Shown: positions 13,445-21,811 of the stretch, one piece after another
How the letters are laid out: every line of letters begins with the position of its first letter
Numbering within the stretch: position 1 is the first letter of the stretch
DNA from: JAEYXS01 sp943367715
GTDB lineage: Bacteria; Verrucomicrobiota; Verrucomicrobiia; Limisphaerales; JAEYXS01
Assembly (NCBI GenBank): GCA_943367715.1
Contig: CALRJY020000035.1
Span: forward strand, 7,466-71,465
Direction of reading: 5' to 3'
DNA: 64,000 nucleotides
The notes under the pieces: generated by a model
The model's input: only the letters and a program-made list of their open reading frames with translations
Told to the model about the DNA's origin: nothing
Databases searched by the model: none
Program-made: the position numbers and the translations under genes

Positions 13445-14884
13445 GTGAGTCCAAAAACTAAACGCCGCCTGCTCCGCTCCGCAACCGCTCTGCTGATACT
13501 CGGCGTTTTGGTCTGGTGGTCTCGCACCCGCCACACCGAGTTGGACCGTTACAAAGCCCAGTTGATCGCCCAAGGAGAAATCCTTGATCTCGATAAGCTC
13601 GCCCCCAAGCGCACCGGCAATGAACCGGATGGTGATGAGCCCATGCGACAGGCCGTCCGGCAAATGACCAATGATCTGGTGCCCCGTACCATTTACTTCC
13701 ACTTTACCACCACCAATGGTGTTCAGGTGTTCGATTGGACTTTCCTTTCCAGCCACCATCACAGCAACACTCTGACGCGCATCCAGAACGGCATCGCGGA
13801 GATCGAGAGCAAACGCCCCAGCCTGCTCATCCTGCATCAGACACTGACCAATTTGCCGGCGGAAAAAGGAGCCGATTATCGCCAAGTCACCAGTTATCCC
13901 ATCGTCAATCACGTCCAGCGCCGTACTATTTCCCAGTTTCTCCATCACGCCATCGTGCTGGATGCCTATGCCGGTCGTAATGGCCACGCCTACACCAACC
14001 TCACCACCGTATTGGAAATGGCCCAACTTCACCGGGAAGAGTGGTCACTCATGACCCAGATGGTCCGTACGGCCGTCACCAAGCAGGCCTTGGAAGATCT
14101 CAACTATGGACTGGCCCTGCACTCCTGGAATGATGCCCAGCTTGCCGTTCTGCACCCACAAATCGCCTCCATTTCACTCGTCACCAACGTATATCAGGCC
14201 CTCATCTACGAACGCGCCGTCAGTTTAGCACGCTTCGCCCAAGCCCGGCAGAACGCCCAATCGGTGGTCACGAATGCCTACCTCGTCTCTCAACCCTTCG
14301 ACCTGAAACTGCGCGCACACACTTTCTTATGGAGCAATCTCGCAATTGATGACGACGAACTCAACTTCCTGAAACTTTCCCAATACCAGTTGGAACTTAT
14401 CCGCCCAAACCTGCAGACTCCTCGCTGGTCCGGCGTTCCAGAACAATTGCGCAGCGAATGGGAAAAGCTGGTTTACCCAGCCCAGACTTACTTCTCCCAA
14501 CTGAAACTCAACCTCACGGCTTCTCAATACATCTCGATGGATCGAGGCCTGGTAACTCTCCTCTTCGCCGAAACCCGCCGCCAGCAAGCCCTCGCCGCCA
14601 TCGCCCTCGAACGCCACTGGCTCAAGCATGGCCGCTATCCCGACACGTTGGAAAAACTCCGCCCAGAATATTTTCCAGCGCTTCCCCTTGATCCCATCAA
14701 TGGCCGTCCACTGCATTACCGCTTGAATGCAGACGGCACCTACACTCTCTGGTCGGTAGGAATGAATGGCAAAGATGATGGCGGTGACGCCACCATTCCC
14801 GCCTCCAAAAGACAAGAACCCCAAGAAGCCCGCGACCTCGTCTGGCCGCGCATCAATCCTCTCGATCTACCACCGAAACCGTAG
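13445..14884 (+). CDS. Membrane-anchored protein, paralogue 3 of 4
   Basis: Function unknown. The GTG at 13445 gives 479 residues starting VSPKTKRRLLRSATALLILG, a basic N-terminus and a single membrane segment, nearly identical to paralogue 4. An upstream in-frame ATG at 13319 would add 42 poorly conserved residues. The shared blocks are ELDRYKAQLIAQGEILDLDK with KRTGNEPDGDEP, and C-terminally IALERHWLKHGRYPDTLEKL, DPINGRPLHYR and YTLWSVGMNGKDDGGDATIP. The middle region differs from the other copies, though short blocks such as REEW and ISLVTNVYQALIYERA recur in all. It ends DLPPKP; the stop codon lies in a repeat sequence also found after the other copies. Confidence 0.75.
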   Translation: MSPKTKRRLLRSATALLILGVLVWWSRTRHTELDRYKAQLIAQGEILDLDKLAPKRTGNEPDGDEPMRQAVRQMTNDLVPRTIYFHFTTTNGVQVFDWTFLSSHHHSNTLTRIQNGIAEIESKRPSLLILHQTLTNLPAEKGADYRQVTSYPIVNHVQRRTISQFLHHAIVLDAYAGRNGHAYTNLTTVLEMAQLHREEWSLMTQMVRTAVTKQALEDLNYGLALHSWNDAQLAVLHPQIASISLVTNVYQALIYERAVSLARFAQARQNAQSVVTNAYLVSQPFDLKLRAHTFLWSNLAIDDDELNFLKLSQYQLELIRPNLQTPRWSGVPEQLRSEWEKLVYPAQTYFSQLKLNLTASQYISMDRGLVTLLFAETRRQQALAAIALERHWLKHGRYPDTLEKLRPEYFPALPLDPINGRPLHYRLNADGTYTLWSVGMNGKDDGGDATIPASKRQEPQEARDLVWPRINPLDLPPKP

Positions 14885-14994
14885 CCATCCCGCAGGCCAC
14901 ACGGAACTAACGGCTCACTCGGTTATGTGGTCTGTCGGTGCAACCGACTTTGAGCTTTGAGTTTTGACCTTTGAGCTTCAGAATCCCGGCGCCA

Positions 14995-16425
14995 GTGAGT
15001 CCAAAAACAAAACGCCGCATCCTCCTCTCCACCGCCGTTCTGCTCGTACTCACCGCCCTCCTCTGGTGGGCCCGCTCCGGTCCCTCGGAACTGGACCGCT
15101 ACAAAGCGCAACTCATCGCCCAAGGCGAAATCCTCGATCTCGATAAACTCGCCCCCAAGCGCACGGGCAAAGAACCGGATGGTGATGTGCCGCTAAACGA
15201 TGCCGCGCTGCAGATCTCCAACCGGATCCAGTTCCGAACTGATCGCTTTCTCCCCTCCGTCAACTCGAACAATCTCCTGTCCGTCACCTGGTCGACCCAT
15301 CCCGCGGCCACCAACCAGACGCAACGCACCGCCCTGTGGCTGCAAGCCGAGGCCGAAGTAGAGAATCGACGCAGTGAACTGGTGGCGGCCAGCCTCCTTT
15401 TACAAAATCCACCCCGGGAAAAAGGCGCGGAGTATCGTGACCTTCCCAATTATCCCCGAGGCAATTTCGCGCAACGCCGTGACGTGGCCATGTTTTTCAG
15501 TTCCGCTTTGTTGGCGGATTCCCATGCCGGCCGCTCCGCCCAGGCTGCCACCAACCTGACCGCCTTGCTCGACCTCTGCGATTTCCAGCGCGAAGAGTGG
15601 ACCTACCTCAACCAGATGATCCGCATCCCCATCGCCCGGCTTACCCTTAATACCGTCCAGTATGGATTGCTGACGCACACGTGGAGCGAGCCCGATCTGG
15701 CCCGGTTCCAGGGCCGTCTCGAATCCCTCTCCCTCGTCACCAACACTTATCAGTCGTTGCTCTACCTGCGGGCGCAGGGTGAATCCATCTTCGTCGAATC
15801 CCGCACCAACGCGCCGTTGGTCATCACCAATATGTTCCCGGGCCCTACCGGTTTGAAAGAATACCTGCTGGGAGGCTACTACAAAGCCAACATGGATAAG
15901 GATGAACTGACCTTTCTCCAGTTTTCCCAGTCACGTTTGGATTTCTTCCGCCAGCAACTGCGCTCTCCCGCCTGGGCGGGAGCACCGGCTCTTTTACAAG
16001 CACAGGCGGAAGCCACCTTCGACGAATCCGATTCATGGATGCCCGTGAAGGGACTCTGGCTTTCCTCCTTGCTCAGCCCCAATCTCAGCCAAGCCATCGG
16101 CTCCCTCGCCGTCGCCGAAACAATCCGCCTCCAAACCATCACCGCGATCGCCCTCGAGCGCCACCGTCTGAAACACGGCCAGTATCCCGATGCGCTGGCC
16201 AAACTAATCCCCGACTATCTGGATAAAGTTCCCCAAGACCCCATGGATAGCCGCCCGATGCGCTATCGCTTGAACACGGATGGCACGTTCACCCTTTGGT
16301 CCGTCGGTTTCGACGGCAAAGATGGCGGTGGTGATTTCTCCCTGCCCGATCCTAAGAAACAATCCACTCAAGACGCTCGCGACCTCGTCTGGCCCCGCCT
16401 TGATCCCATCGACCTGCCGCCATAG
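14995..16425 (+). CDS. Membrane-anchored protein, paralogue 4 of 4
   Basis: Function unknown. 476 residues from the GTG at 14995 (VSPKTKRRILLSTAVLLVLT), matching paralogue 3 base for base around the start; an ATG at 14971 would add eight residues. One N-terminal membrane segment is followed by ELDRYKAQLIAQGEILDLDK, KRTGKEPDGDVP, a variable middle with REEW and LSLVTNTYQSLLYLRA, and the C-terminal block IALERHRLKHGQYPDALAKL, PQDPMDSRPMRYR, FTLWSVGFDGKDGGGDFSLP. Last of the tandem set; the next gene is on the other strand. All four run away from the rRNA operon with 110-270 bp gaps, so they may be separate units or one loose operon. Confidence 0.75.
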   Translation: MSPKTKRRILLSTAVLLVLTALLWWARSGPSELDRYKAQLIAQGEILDLDKLAPKRTGKEPDGDVPLNDAALQISNRIQFRTDRFLPSVNSNNLLSVTWSTHPAATNQTQRTALWLQAEAEVENRRSELVAASLLLQNPPREKGAEYRDLPNYPRGNFAQRRDVAMFFSSALLADSHAGRSAQAATNLTALLDLCDFQREEWTYLNQMIRIPIARLTLNTVQYGLLTHTWSEPDLARFQGRLESLSLVTNTYQSLLYLRAQGESIFVESRTNAPLVITNMFPGPTGLKEYLLGGYYKANMDKDELTFLQFSQSRLDFFRQQLRSPAWAGAPALLQAQAEATFDESDSWMPVKGLWLSSLLSPNLSQAIGSLAVAETIRLQTITAIALERHRLKHGQYPDALAKLIPDYLDKVPQDPMDSRPMRYRLNTDGTFTLWSVGFDGKDGGGDFSLPDPKKQSTQDARDLVWPRLDPIDLPP

Positions 16426-16483
16426 CGTCCAAGATGAAGAAGGCCGAACCAACTTCCTCCATGGGCCCGCCGGTGCAACCGGC

Positions 16484-16855
16484 TCAGGTCTTTCTGGTAT
16501 AACTCCACCCACACTTCGGGCACGCTGTCTGATCACCCGGAATCATCGTCTGGCACATTACGCACTTTATCGGCTCGTCCGGCTGCACCCAAACATCATC
16601 CCGCCCCAGCACGCGGACCGGTTCATTCGGCGCGATGAACCAGTAGAAAAACACTCCCACCACCGGCACCAAGATGACCACCAGCACCCACATCAGCTTC
16701 GTCACCGGATCCAGATCAGTCCGTCGCAGCGCATGCGCCAGCACCATCATCCACACCAGCAGCCATACAATTGCTAAAACCCGGATCGTCCGCGGATCAA
16801 ATGAATCGGTTAAAAATCGATGCTCATGGTAAAGCTCCAGAAAACCTCCACCCAT
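16484..16855 (-). CDS. PLDc_N-type membrane protein with C-terminal zinc ribbon
   Basis: 123 residues. Two membrane segments (TIRVLAIVWLLVWMMVLAHAL and about LMWVLVVILVPVVGVFFYWF) with the intervening RRTDLDPVTK match the short PLDc_N module found alone or before cardiolipin synthase domains. The C-terminal tail has CVMC and CPKC, a four-cysteine zinc ribbon on a soluble segment. No phospholipase catalytic domain is present, so enzymatic activity should not be assumed. It is convergent with paralogue 4, and the next gene upstream on its strand (16903-17535) is 47 bp away. Confidence 0.7.
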   Translation of the reverse strand: MGGGFLELYHEHRFLTDSFDPRTIRVLAIVWLLVWMMVLAHALRRTDLDPVTKLMWVLVVILVPVVGVFFYWFIAPNEPVRVLGRDDVWVQPDEPIKCVMCQTMIPGDQTACPKCGWSYTRKT

Positions 16856-16902
16856 AGCTGCCCCTCACTCAACCCTCAACAACCACCATTCAACCAACCA
16901 GC

Positions 16903-17535
16903 TCAACCCGTCGGATAACCCGGGAAAAACTGGCTCAACCGGCTGATCGCGCTCTGCTTGTTGATGTTGTTCGGATGGCGCACCAGTACCTTGTACTTGT
17001 CCGCCAGCGTGTTCGGGTTCTGCCCGAGCTGCACCAGATACTCGATCAGGCACACCGCATCATTCGCCACCCAGTCAAAGACGTCATCCTCGCTGAGGAA
17101 GCGGCTGTCCGCCCAGGTGCGGTTCAGGCACGCCATCAGCGTATCCCGGACGAAGGCCGGACGGCTGACCGCCAATGCCTGGTAAAATTTCGCTCCCTTG
17201 CCCACGGGCGCCGTCTTGCACATCTCCGTCAAGAATGGCACCGCTTCCTCCGCCGGCAAATTCCGCGCGATGCTGTTCGCCACGGATTCCCACGAAGCCA
17301 CATCCCCGTTCTTCATGATGAAGCGCAGGATGTCTCCCAGATGTGTGAACCGCGCTTGCGTCACGGCCTGGCAAAAATCCGCGCGCTCCAAGGGAGACCA
17401 TTCGCCCCACCCCTGCTCCAGCTCCGCCACGGTGATGCTCGCCGAGCCATCCGCAAACTTCGACTCGAAGAGTTTTGTCTGCAGATCGTCCATTTCGTAC
17501 TGGCGCGACCAGCGAGTTTCTTTGACCAATTGCAT
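16903..17535 (-). CDS. Hypothetical soluble protein
   Basis: A 210-residue protein with no signal peptide, membrane segment or motif that I recognise. It begins MQLVKETRWSRQYEMDDLQT and is rich in predicted helix (for instance EEAVPFLTEMCKTAPVGKGA), which would fit a small alpha-helical repeat fold, but no clear repeat period can be read. Codon use is like its neighbours, and it has a plausible ATG at 17535 with an alternative at 17493 (MDDLQTK). It may be co-transcribed with the PLDc_N-like gene 47 bp downstream. Confidence 0.65.
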   Translation of the reverse strand: MQLVKETRWSRQYEMDDLQTKLFESKFADGSASITVAELEQGWGEWSPLERADFCQAVTQARFTHLGDILRFIMKNGDVASWESVANSIARNLPAEEAVPFLTEMCKTAPVGKGAKFYQALAVSRPAFVRDTLMACLNRTWADSRFLSEDDVFDWVANDAVCLIEYLVQLGQNPNTLADKYKVLVRHPNNINKQSAISRLSQFFPGYPTG

Positions 17536-17847
17536 GGTTCAGGGACCGCTAACCGGGGCGGTGGCCGTGACTAGAACAAAAAGCCGCCCCGCCCGCCAGT
17601 CCAAATAATACACCAATTCTGTCCCGCCCCCGGACACTGCGGACCACCTCCAACTTACCTTAATGAACCGCTTTAAATACCATGAAATCAACGGCTTACA
17701 TCGAGAAACCAAGCCTCACTCCTACTTCCCCAGCTAATCATCCGGAGGCATCCCAGCCCCGGCTGCTTCCGCTCCTTGGCAGGAAACCTCGCGAACTTAT
17801 CCTCCACCAAACACGAACTGCGGTCTGTTCTGGAAAAACCATCGCCC
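17536..17847. other. Intergenic region, no gene seen
   Basis: 312 bp between two minus-strand genes. The open frames here are short, have no conserved features and are probably chance. No terminator is obvious. Confidence 0.5.
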
Positions 17848-18117
17848 TCATTCCCCGCGCGGCTTCGACAATAGAAACCGGATGGCATCAAAGAAACCGG
17901 CGAATTTTTTGTCCCGTCCCAGATACTTCTCCAGCACGTAGAAAAGGTAGTAATAGAACCGGCAGAACGACCACACCGTGAGGCCCAGCAAGGCTGCCGT
18001 CTTTAGCGTCGGCACCTGCGCGAAGAGCAGGCCGGCGGAGAATAATCCGAGCACTACGAAGAGCGCCCCTTTCGCATGGAGCAGCCAGGGACTTTTGATA
18101 TCGCCCATTATTTTCAT
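17848..18117 (-). CDS. Small inner-membrane protein
   Basis: 89 residues with two hydrophobic segments (LLHAKGALFVVLGLFSAGLL and TAALLGLTVWSFCRFYYYLF) followed by a basic, charged tail (KYLGRDKKFAGFF). Family not recognised. Its ATG overlaps the stop codon of the upstream HEAT-repeat gene in an ATGA arrangement, which is good evidence that it is real and translationally coupled to that gene. The role is unknown; a membrane partner of the HEAT protein is an inference from coupling. Confidence 0.75.
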   Translation of the reverse strand: MKIMGDIKSPWLLHAKGALFVVLGLFSAGLLFAQVPTLKTAALLGLTVWSFCRFYYYLFYVLEKYLGRDKKFAGFFDAIRFLLSKPRGE

Positions 18118-19592
18118 GGTGTCGGCGGAGTAGGTGGTGGGGGAAAAGACTTCGGTGTCGATGGCAGTGGCCGCGATACCCGGGCCGGCCGTTGCGGTAT
18201 TACTCGCGTGGTGGAGTTCAGAGCGTTCGTGCCGATCATGGATGGGAGCGCCATGGGCGCAACCAATCGGACCGGGGAATTTGTTTTCATCAAGCCCAGC
18301 GCCTGCTCCGTCGCCACGCGCAACGGATCCGTCTCCGGACGCGCCGCGAGTTGCGCGGCCAGCTTTTCGATGTCCGGCATCAACGGATGGCGATATTTGC
18401 CGCTCTGTTGGACCACATAGGTCACCACCGTTTCATTGGTGCTGGCCAGCAATGTTCTCAGCGCTCCCAGCACCCGCTCCTTGCCTTCGCGCCGCATGAT
18501 CGCCTTTTCCAGCATCGCGGCCGCAGCGGTCTGCTGGTTGAAATCTCCTGAAGCGATCATCTGATCGAGCGACGCCCACTTTTCCGTGCTAAACCCAAAT
18601 CTGCTTTCTAAATAATTCGGAAAACCTGTCATCGCCGGCAATTCGCGGGGCACGATCTTATCCAATTCCTCCCGGTGCGCCCGCAGAAACTCGCCTTGGT
18701 TGAGCAACCCGCTGACACAATAATTCTTCTCTACTACCAAGCCTGAGGAAATTCCCTTCACCAGCACGGCCGTGATTTTCTCTGAGGCCACGTTCATCTG
18801 CGCCAGCAATATCGCCGCCCGCACCCGCTTGCTCTCATTCTCGGAGTCCAGTTGTCCCTGCAGTATTTGCTGCGATTCATCCACCGCGAGGCGAAGCGGG
18901 CTCACAACCTTTGCAAAATCAGCCGCTGTGACTGACGTTGCGTCCAGAAAACTTTGCAACTGCGCTTTCGCTTTCTGGCTCAAAGGCAGATGGACACGCG
19001 CTTCATTCAAAAGGGCGTGGCTGCTGTTGGCGAGCGCCTCATTGGTGGAGTTCACGGCCACCAGCAAAGCCGGATGGGCATTCGTCCCCATCTTTCTCAG
19101 CGCATACGTCGCCCGGCTTTTGATCGCTGCGGAAGAATTGGTCAGCATCAGGATCAGATCGGGAGCCACCGATTCTGCCTTGGGCCCCATGGCCGCGAGG
19201 CCGACGCACGCATTATACTGCAGATCATCCACCGCCCAGGGTTTGGGAATGTATTGCTGGATGGAGGGTGGCGAAATCTTCCAGACCTTGTCCCGCAGTT
19301 CATAGACGAACGAACGTTCCTTGTGCAGCGCGTACTTCAGCGGCTCCAGCGCCGGCTCACCGATTTTCGCCAGCGCATCCGCGGCGATCTCGCGCCGCAC
19401 GTAATTCGTCCCGTTCAATTCCGCCAGCCAATAACTCAGCGGCTTGTTGGAATGCTTGGGTTCATGCCAGCCGAAAACCAGCGCCATGAGGCCCACGATC
19501 GTGGCCACGATGAACATCAGCCCGGTGAGCCACCACACCCACGCTCTGGATTTGCGCGGTGCGGCTGCCTCCACTGTTTCTTGGTTGCCCAT
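18114..19592 (-). CDS. Membrane-anchored HEAT-repeat protein
   Basis: The ATG at 19592 (MGNQETVEAAAPRKSRAW) follows a clear AGAGGAG ribosome-binding site; a longer frame to 19709 lacks one. Residues about 15-40 form a membrane anchor (WVWWLTGLMFIVATIVGLMA) after a basic stretch, leaving about 450 residues outside. These contain HEAT-like units (REIAADALAKIGEPALEPLK, ACVGLAAMGPKAESVAPDLI, SRATYALRKMGTNAHPALLV), a protein-contact solenoid. The C-terminus is proline-rich (FPPPPTPPTP). It is translationally coupled to the small membrane protein downstream. HEAT-repeat proteins of similar style recur at 47-52 kb on the other strand. Confidence 0.82.
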   Translation of the reverse strand: MGNQETVEAAAPRKSRAWVWWLTGLMFIVATIVGLMALVFGWHEPKHSNKPLSYWLAELNGTNYVRREIAADALAKIGEPALEPLKYALHKERSFVYELRDKVWKISPPSIQQYIPKPWAVDDLQYNACVGLAAMGPKAESVAPDLILMLTNSSAAIKSRATYALRKMGTNAHPALLVAVNSTNEALANSSHALLNEARVHLPLSQKAKAQLQSFLDATSVTAADFAKVVSPLRLAVDESQQILQGQLDSENESKRVRAAILLAQMNVASEKITAVLVKGISSGLVVEKNYCVSGLLNQGEFLRAHREELDKIVPRELPAMTGFPNYLESRFGFSTEKWASLDQMIASGDFNQQTAAAAMLEKAIMRREGKERVLGALRTLLASTNETVVTYVVQQSGKYRHPLMPDIEKLAAQLAARPETDPLRVATEQALGLMKTNSPVRLVAPMALPSMIGTNALNSTTRVIPQRPARVSRPLPSTPKSFPPPPTPPTP

Positions 19593-19718
19593 TTTGCGCT
19601 CCTCTTTTTTCAACACCCCGGCACGCCATAAGTCGCTCTGACTTGGGGGGAATTCTTGCTCCAACATTCCCTTCCCCCGCTCATCTGTAAAGCCCGGGCA
19701 TCCACCCAACAGCGCGGC

Positions 19719-21401
19719 CTACCGCTTCGGCTGCTGCTTGATCGTGTTCCGCAAGATCACCGCCGATGGCCCCACCTCATCCCACCGCTTCCGCAAGCCG
19801 GACGGCACAAACGTCGGGCCCGCGTTATGCGCACCCAGCACGATATCCGGCGCGCCGTCGCCATCCAGGTCTCCCACATCCAGCGTGATCCAGCGACCCG
19901 AGAAACTCGCGTCGAACGAGAAGGCGCGGAACTGGCCCTTTATATTTTCCAGATACAGAAAACTCTCGCGCGGTGAACGCCGGTAATCCGGATAAAACGA
20001 GATCACCGCCAAGTCCTGATCGCCATCCATATCAAAATCCGCCGCCATCGCCTTGTAGCAACCATTGATGGGAATGAACGCCGTTTCCGTGAACTTCCCC
20101 TGGCCCACATTGCGATAGATGCGCAGGCCGTGATACGCCCGCATCGGTGGCAGGTGCGCGGTGAAATCCCCGTTGTCACCGTTGCACGCGAGGATATCCA
20201 TCTGACCGTCGCCATCCATGTCCGCCAGCTCGATCGTCGCCAAGCCCCACGCCGGATGATACTCCGCCACGGGACGGACATCGAAGCCGCCCTTCTGATC
20301 ATTCACGCAGAGATAGATGCCTTCGCGCGCCTGCGCCATGCTCACCACGAGGTCCGGCCAGCCATCGCCGTTAAAATCATGCACCCGCACCGAGCCCGCT
20401 CCGCAACGTTCGATGATGTTATGCTCCGTGTATGTCCCGTCCGCCTTCGTCTCGAACCACGCCAGCCGCCCCAGGATGTTCCCGTAGCCGCAATGGATCA
20501 GATCCTTGCGCCCATCCTTGTTGAGATCCGCCAGCACCGTGGCTGCCGAGCGCGGCAGGCCGGAGAGCAATTCTTTCAACCCCTGCTGCCCTTTGGCCGG
20601 ATTACCCAGCCGCATGACCTTGGCCTCCAACAGATCGGAAGGCATATAACTCCCCATCAACGTCAGATACAGGTCATTCCCCTCGATCTGCAAGTCCACC
20701 GGCGGACTGGAGAAATTCACCTCGAATTCCTTTTCCCCCTGCCCATTGAGCACCATCAGCGTGTTGCTGCCGCTCTCACCCAGATAGATTTTTTTTCCTT
20801 CCGGATCGATCTTGATGAGTGTCGCCGCTGCCCCCACGCGCTCCGGTGAAGGCTGCACCTGGAAATGCTTCAAGCCCACTTCGATCTTGAGCCGGTTCGT
20901 GGCCAGCGGCGTGCCCACCGGCGCATTCGCCAGATAATAACTGCAGATGGCGCGCCACTCCTCCACGCTCATCACTGGTGTGGAAGGGATGACATTGGCC
21001 GCCCGCACCCGCGGATCCAGATCCAGCGCATTCGTCCCGCCCGGATTCATCCCCAGCCATTCCGCCATGCCCGGCAGCACCTCCATCGCCCACGTGATGC
21101 GATCCAGCACCTCGGGCTCCGGCCGGATGTGGCACGACGCGCAAACCTGCTGCGAGAGTTTTTCACCCAGCGCCAGTTCCTCCGCCGTGGTGACCGGCGC
21201 CTGACCGGCTGGTGGCGGGGATGCCGGAGAATTCACCCCTGCATCAACTCCGCCAGATTGCGCATTCGGCGGGACGACCGCAGGTGGCCGCCCACCTAAT
21301 AGCAAACCCAGCACCAGACACACCCCGCCCACTACCAGCAGCATCGGCCAGGGCGTCGCTGGCGTCGGCGTATTTTTATTCAAGGGACGCATAATGACCA
21401 T
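19719..21401 (-). CDS. Exported FG-GAP/VCBS propeller protein with c-type heme site
   Basis: 560 residues. An N-terminal membrane segment (about 19-37) is followed by a proline-rich linker and a single heme-binding motif CASCH (87-91) with the following IRPEPE and a methionine-rich stretch, as in short cytochrome c modules. The rest is a beta-propeller with FG-GAP/VCBS calcium motifs of the form D.N.DG..D (LADLNKDGRKDLIHCGYG, VHDFNGDGWPDLVVSMAQ, LADMDGDGQMDILACNGDNG, DFDMDGDQDLAVI, DVGDLDGDGAPDIVLGAHNA). This would place it at the outer face of the membrane, with electron transfer or redox sensing possible. The start may be ATG 21401 or 21392. Confidence 0.85.
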   Translation of the reverse strand: MVIMRPLNKNTPTPATPWPMLLVVGGVCLVLGLLLGGRPPAVVPPNAQSGGVDAGVNSPASPPPAGQAPVTTAEELALGEKLSQQVCASCHIRPEPEVLDRITWAMEVLPGMAEWLGMNPGGTNALDLDPRVRAANVIPSTPVMSVEEWRAICSYYLANAPVGTPLATNRLKIEVGLKHFQVQPSPERVGAAATLIKIDPEGKKIYLGESGSNTLMVLNGQGEKEFEVNFSSPPVDLQIEGNDLYLTLMGSYMPSDLLEAKVMRLGNPAKGQQGLKELLSGLPRSAATVLADLNKDGRKDLIHCGYGNILGRLAWFETKADGTYTEHNIIERCGAGSVRVHDFNGDGWPDLVVSMAQAREGIYLCVNDQKGGFDVRPVAEYHPAWGLATIELADMDGDGQMDILACNGDNGDFTAHLPPMRAYHGLRIYRNVGQGKFTETAFIPINGCYKAMAADFDMDGDQDLAVISFYPDYRRSPRESFLYLENIKGQFRAFSFDASFSGRWITLDVGDLDGDGAPDIVLGAHNAGPTFVPSGLRKRWDEVGPSAVILRNTIKQQPKR

Positions 21402-21494
21402 CCACCATCAGCTTTCCACCATGATAAGGAACTCTCCCGCACGCGCAAAGCGTTAGATTACGCTTTCATTTGGCCGGTATGTGTCAGGTTTGGC

Positions 21495-21726
21495 AGTCCC
21501 GGCAGGGACTTCTCGAAAATAGCCCACCATTTTAAATGGTGGGTAAGGCATCCCTAACCCCACAAGTCCCGGCAGGGACGAAAGAAACGTCCGCTACGCA
21601 CCTATACTCTAAGCAACCGCTGAAATCATGGCCCCATCTCTTTCGTCCCTACCGGGACTTGCTTTCCCCTCTTCTCCTCATCCACCAACGAAAATGGTGG
21701 GCTATTTTCTTTCGCCCTCCGGGCTG
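21495..21726 (+). repeat. Long palindromic repeat, copy R1
   Basis: Ordered parts: hairpin AGTCCCGGCAGGGACT (21495-21510); AAATAGCCCACCATTT with the overlapping hairpin CCCACCATTTTAAATGGTGGG split at 21523-21543; GTAAGGCATCCC; AAGTCCCGGCAGGGACGAAAG; a variable middle; CTTTCGTCCCTACCGGGACTT; then AAAATGGTGGGCTATTT (21691-21707) and GCCCTCCGGGC. The two AGTCCC...GGGAC blocks around the middle are inverted repeats, as are the two CCACCATT-type blocks outside them, so the element can fold as a nested cruciform. Confidence 0.85.
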
Positions 21727-21757
21727 AAAAACCTGCCCCTCCCCTCCTCCCACCCAC

Positions 21758-21792
21758 AAAAAAAAGGCAGGCATATAAATGCCTGCCTTTTC
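21758..21792 (-). terminator. Terminator after prepilin-like gene 1
   Basis: AAAGGCAGGCAT / ATGCCTGCCTTT is a perfect 12-bp stem with a 4-base loop. On the minus strand it is followed by a T run (A run at 21758-21765). It lies just after the stop codon of the gene at 21812. Confidence 0.88.
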
Positions 21793-21811
21793 TGAAAACT
21801 AAACGGACTGC

